From: JBGSTR01 sp963707135
GTDB taxonomy: Bacteria; Pseudomonadota; Gammaproteobacteria; Chromatiales; Chromatiaceae
Reading direction: 5' to 3'
DNA: 64,000 nt
Assembly (NCBI GenBank): GCA_963707135.1
Contig: CAVPOY010000038.1
Location: 1-64,000 of the forward strand
Positions 63,360 through 64,000 of the stretch are shown here, piece by piece. How positions within the stretch are numbered: position 1 is the first letter of the stretch; every line of letters begins with the position of its first letter. A program made the translations under genes and the position numbers. The notes below the pieces were generated by a model, which saw nothing but the letters and a program-made list of their open reading frames with translations, did not search any database and was not told the origin of the DNA.

Positions 63360-64000
63360 TCAACCCCCCGCACGCTTGCCCCTAAGCAGGGGCTCTATGA
63401 GATCCAGCGGTAACGGGAACACGATGGTCGAGGACTTGTCGCCGGCCACGGCGGTCAGCGTCTCGAGAAAGCGCAGCTGGATCGCCTGGGGCTGCTGGGA
63501 CAGGATCGCCGCCGCCTCCACCAGTTTTTCCGCTGCCTGCATCTCGCCCTCGGCGTGGATCACCTTGGCGCGCCGGGAACGCTCGGCCTCGGCCTGGCGG
63601 GCGATGGCCCGGATCATCGACTCGTCCAGATCGACGTGCTTGATCTCGACATTAGCGACCTTGATGCCCCAGGCATCCGTCTGGGTGTCGAGGATGGTGC
63701 GCACGTCGTCGTTGAGCTTCTCGCGCTCGGCGAGCATCTCGTCGAGCTCGTGCTGGCCGAGCACCGACCGTAGCGTGGTCTGGGCAAGCTGGCTGGTCGC
63801 CGTACGGAACTCCTCGACCTGGATGATGGCCTTCTCGGGGTCGATCACCCGGAAATAGACCACCGCGTTGACCTTGACCGAGACGTTGTCCCGCGAGATC
63901 ACGTCCTGGCTCGGGACATCCATGACCTGTACCCGAAGATCCACCCTTTCCATCTTCTGGACGCCGGGAACAACGATGATCAGCCCCGGTCCCTTGACGC
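63360..64000 (-). CDS. SPFH-domain (stomatin/slipin) membrane protein, 5'-partial
   Basis: About 213 residues visible; the frame is open to the window end, so the N-terminal membrane segment is missing. Reads GPGLIIVVPGVQKMERVDLR, RDNVSVKVNAVVYFRVIDPE, TTLRSVLGQHELDEMLAERE, WGIKVANVEIKHVDLDESMI and RSRRAKVIHAEGEMQAAEKL. This is the bacterial slipin (YbbK/QmcA) plan, usually with a NfeD-type gene upstream, which would lie outside the window. Confidence 0.93.
   Translation of the reverse strand, partial: VKGPGLIIVVPGVQKMERVDLRVQVMDVPSQDVISRDNVSVKVNAVVYFRVIDPEKAIIQVEEFRTATSQLAQTTLRSVLGQHELDEMLAEREKLNDDVRTILDTQTDAWGIKVANVEIKHVDLDESMIRAIARQAEAERSRRAKVIHAEGEMQAAEKLVEAAAILSQQPQAIQLRFLETLTAVAGDKSSTIVFPLPLDLIEPLLRGKRAGG

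Noticed and set aside
1..64000. CRISPR arrays
   Set aside because: I saw no regularly spaced repeats; the palindromic REP clusters near 44-48 kb lack spacers of constant length.

Overview
The window looks like a chromosomal segment of a high-GC gammaproteobacterium, probably Chromatiales-like. Backbone blocks support this: rpe-gph-trpE-trpG-trpD-trpC, crp divergent from a YhfA/OsmC-type gene, coq7, rplM-rpsI-tRNA-Gln, and the divergent glgC/glgB pair. The assignment is inferred from gene order and protein likeness, not from a search.

Layout. 1-7 kb: a cut-off ISAs1 transposase, an aldo/keto reductase (tas), and two nearly identical copies of an ECF-type permease gene. Between the copies lies an IS4-type element that carries an intact IS1595-type element, with a perfect 8-bp target duplication, just inside its left end. 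7-20.5 kb is backbone: djlA, rpe, gph, a trp cluster in which trpE, trpG and trpD each carry +1 frameshifts, trpC, crp, an OsmC protein, a DUF885 homologue that has lost its metal ligands, coq7, a GlcF-like Fe-S protein, a [2Fe-2S] ferredoxin, then rplM and rpsI with clear promoters and terminators.

20.6-54.1 kb looks like an old, decayed genomic island at tRNA-Gln(CTG). The anticodon-to-terminator part of the tRNA is repeated, degraded and in the same orientation, 33.4 kb away. An integrase N-terminal remnant follows the intact tRNA. The interior is rich in broken genes: cupin, RecD2-like helicase, AhcY, a glycosidase-like protein, hsdR, hsdM, hsdS and transposases. Among them are intact accessory genes: a caspase-like orphan, a GST, an EF-hand protein, a phosphoribosyltransferase, a minimal SUF-like pair, a TssB-TssC-like sheath fusion, an RRM protein, dodecin, an exported rhodanese, a HAD hydrolase, a toxin-antitoxin pair, a REP-flanked RAYT transposase, a three-gene rtcA cassette and a polyferredoxin. 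A 212-bp MITE-like derivative of the IS1595 element supplies the stop codon of the RRM gene. A full-length IS1595 copy interrupts hsdS, and removing it restores the reading frame exactly.

54.3-64 kb is backbone again: an RND efflux pair behind a perfect palindromic operator candidate, glgC and glgB for glycogen synthesis, a YaiI-family protein, and a stomatin/prohibitin-type protein cut by the window end.

Most frameshifts here are single-base insertions, so consensus error is a serious alternative to real gene loss, especially for trpEGD and hsdM.
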